Part shown: piece after piece, positions 63,790-64,000 of the stretch
Numbering within the stretch: position 1 is the first letter of the stretch
How the letters are laid out: each line of letters starts with the position of its first letter
DNA from: Flavobacterium psychrophilum
GTDB taxonomy: Bacteria > Bacteroidota > Bacteroidia > Flavobacteriales > Flavobacteriaceae
Direction of reading: 5' to 3'
DNA: 64,000 bases
Assembly (NCBI GenBank): GCA_001708385.1
Contig: CP012388.1
Coordinates: forward strand, 2,666,001-2,730,000
Notes under the pieces: generated by a model
Told to the model about the DNA's origin: nothing
The model's input: only the letters and a program-made list of their open reading frames with translations
Database searches by the model: none
Program-made: the position numbers and the translations under genes

Positions 63790-64000
63790 TCAATTTAAAA
63801 ACTGTTTCCTGAATTCAAGCGGCGTTAGACCCACTTCTTTTTTGAAAAGCCTTGAAAAATAAGGTGGATTTTCAAAACCTAAGGTATATGCTGTTTCCGA
63901 TACGGTGTTTTCCGATGCCTGCAGCATGTTCTTTGCTTCACCAATTAGGAATATATGAATAAGTTCTATCGCAGTCTTACCTGTTTCCTGGCGGAGTGTA
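63790..64000 (-). CDS. AraC family transcriptional regulator, C-terminal part (cut by edge)
   Basis: I translated the reverse strand at the window end and found about 69 residues of an AraC-type DNA-binding domain. Family marks are the first-helix remnant (TGKTAIELIHIFLIGEAKNM), the linking ETAYTLGFENPPYFSRLFKK and the closing VGLTPLEFRKQFLN. The sensor half is outside the window, so the ligand is unknown. Confidence 0.92.
   Translation of the reverse strand, partial: TLRQETGKTAIELIHIFLIGEAKNMLQASENTVSETAYTLGFENPPYFSRLFKKEVGLTPLEFRKQFLN

Overview
The window is a stretch of a Bacteroidota chromosome, most likely Flavobacteriaceae and plausibly Flavobacterium. The signs are modest GC with AT-rich spacers, PorP/SprF and a T9SS C-terminal sorting domain (type IX secretion), two TonB-dependent receptors with carboxypeptidase-like N-terminal domains, Bacteroidota-type promoters (TTG then TAnnTTTG), a eukaryote-like class Ia ribonucleotide reductase, and almost no Shine-Dalgarno sequences. 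Most of it is core genome. I see no prophage, integrase, transposase, CRISPR array or rRNA operon.

Layout. 0-5.3 kb: thymidine kinase (cut by the edge), a Glu-rich protein, rsmI, recJ and a small Cys-rich protein. 5.3-9.3 kb: lpxH, then a PorP/SprF-OmpA pair without its usual giant adhesin. 9.3-9.5 kb: a structured RNA resembling the Flavo-1 motif. 9.5-14.1 kb: queD-like, a 2OG-Fe(II) dioxygenase, enoyl-CoA hydratase, tRNA-Ala(GGC), a small decayed gene, rlmF and a lipoprotein. 14.2-21.4 kb: a TonB receptor and a hybrid histidine kinase with a partner carrying a broken receiver and an Hpt domain. 21.5-22.9 kb: a CLC-F type fluoride antiporter behind a fluoride riboswitch. 23-27.5 kb: a TonB receptor paired with a beta-propeller phytase.

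27.7-31.2 kb holds the most interesting group: a tight six-gene run in which every product is predicted to be exported. It encodes an OB-fold protein, a DUF5777-like outer-membrane barrel, a lipoprotein cytochrome c, YceI, an ankyrin protein, and a DOMON protein with both expected heme ligands plus a T9SS sorting tail. I read it as a possible cell-envelope heme redox chain; this is inference.

31.4-44.3 kb: a SprA-like outer-membrane protein, aspartate kinase, GNAT, fructose-1,6-bisphosphatase, TerB-like, HupE/UreJ-like, dCMP deaminase, a C-terminal processing protease, a half-size flavoprotein, MarC and DUF3109. 44.5-51.5 kb: nrdB-nrdA, two RDD membrane proteins, a small protein, an AAA ATPase and dGTPase; with the dCMP deaminase and thymidine kinase this makes the window rich in dNTP-pool genes. 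51.6-64 kb: DUF3078, dxs, a Cys-motif membrane protein, a TadA-like deaminase, alpha-2-macroglobulin and pbpC (a classic pair), and the end of an AraC-type regulator. A 149-bp nested inverted-repeat element sits between the macroglobulin gene and pbpC, and a cousin lies near 35.4 kb.
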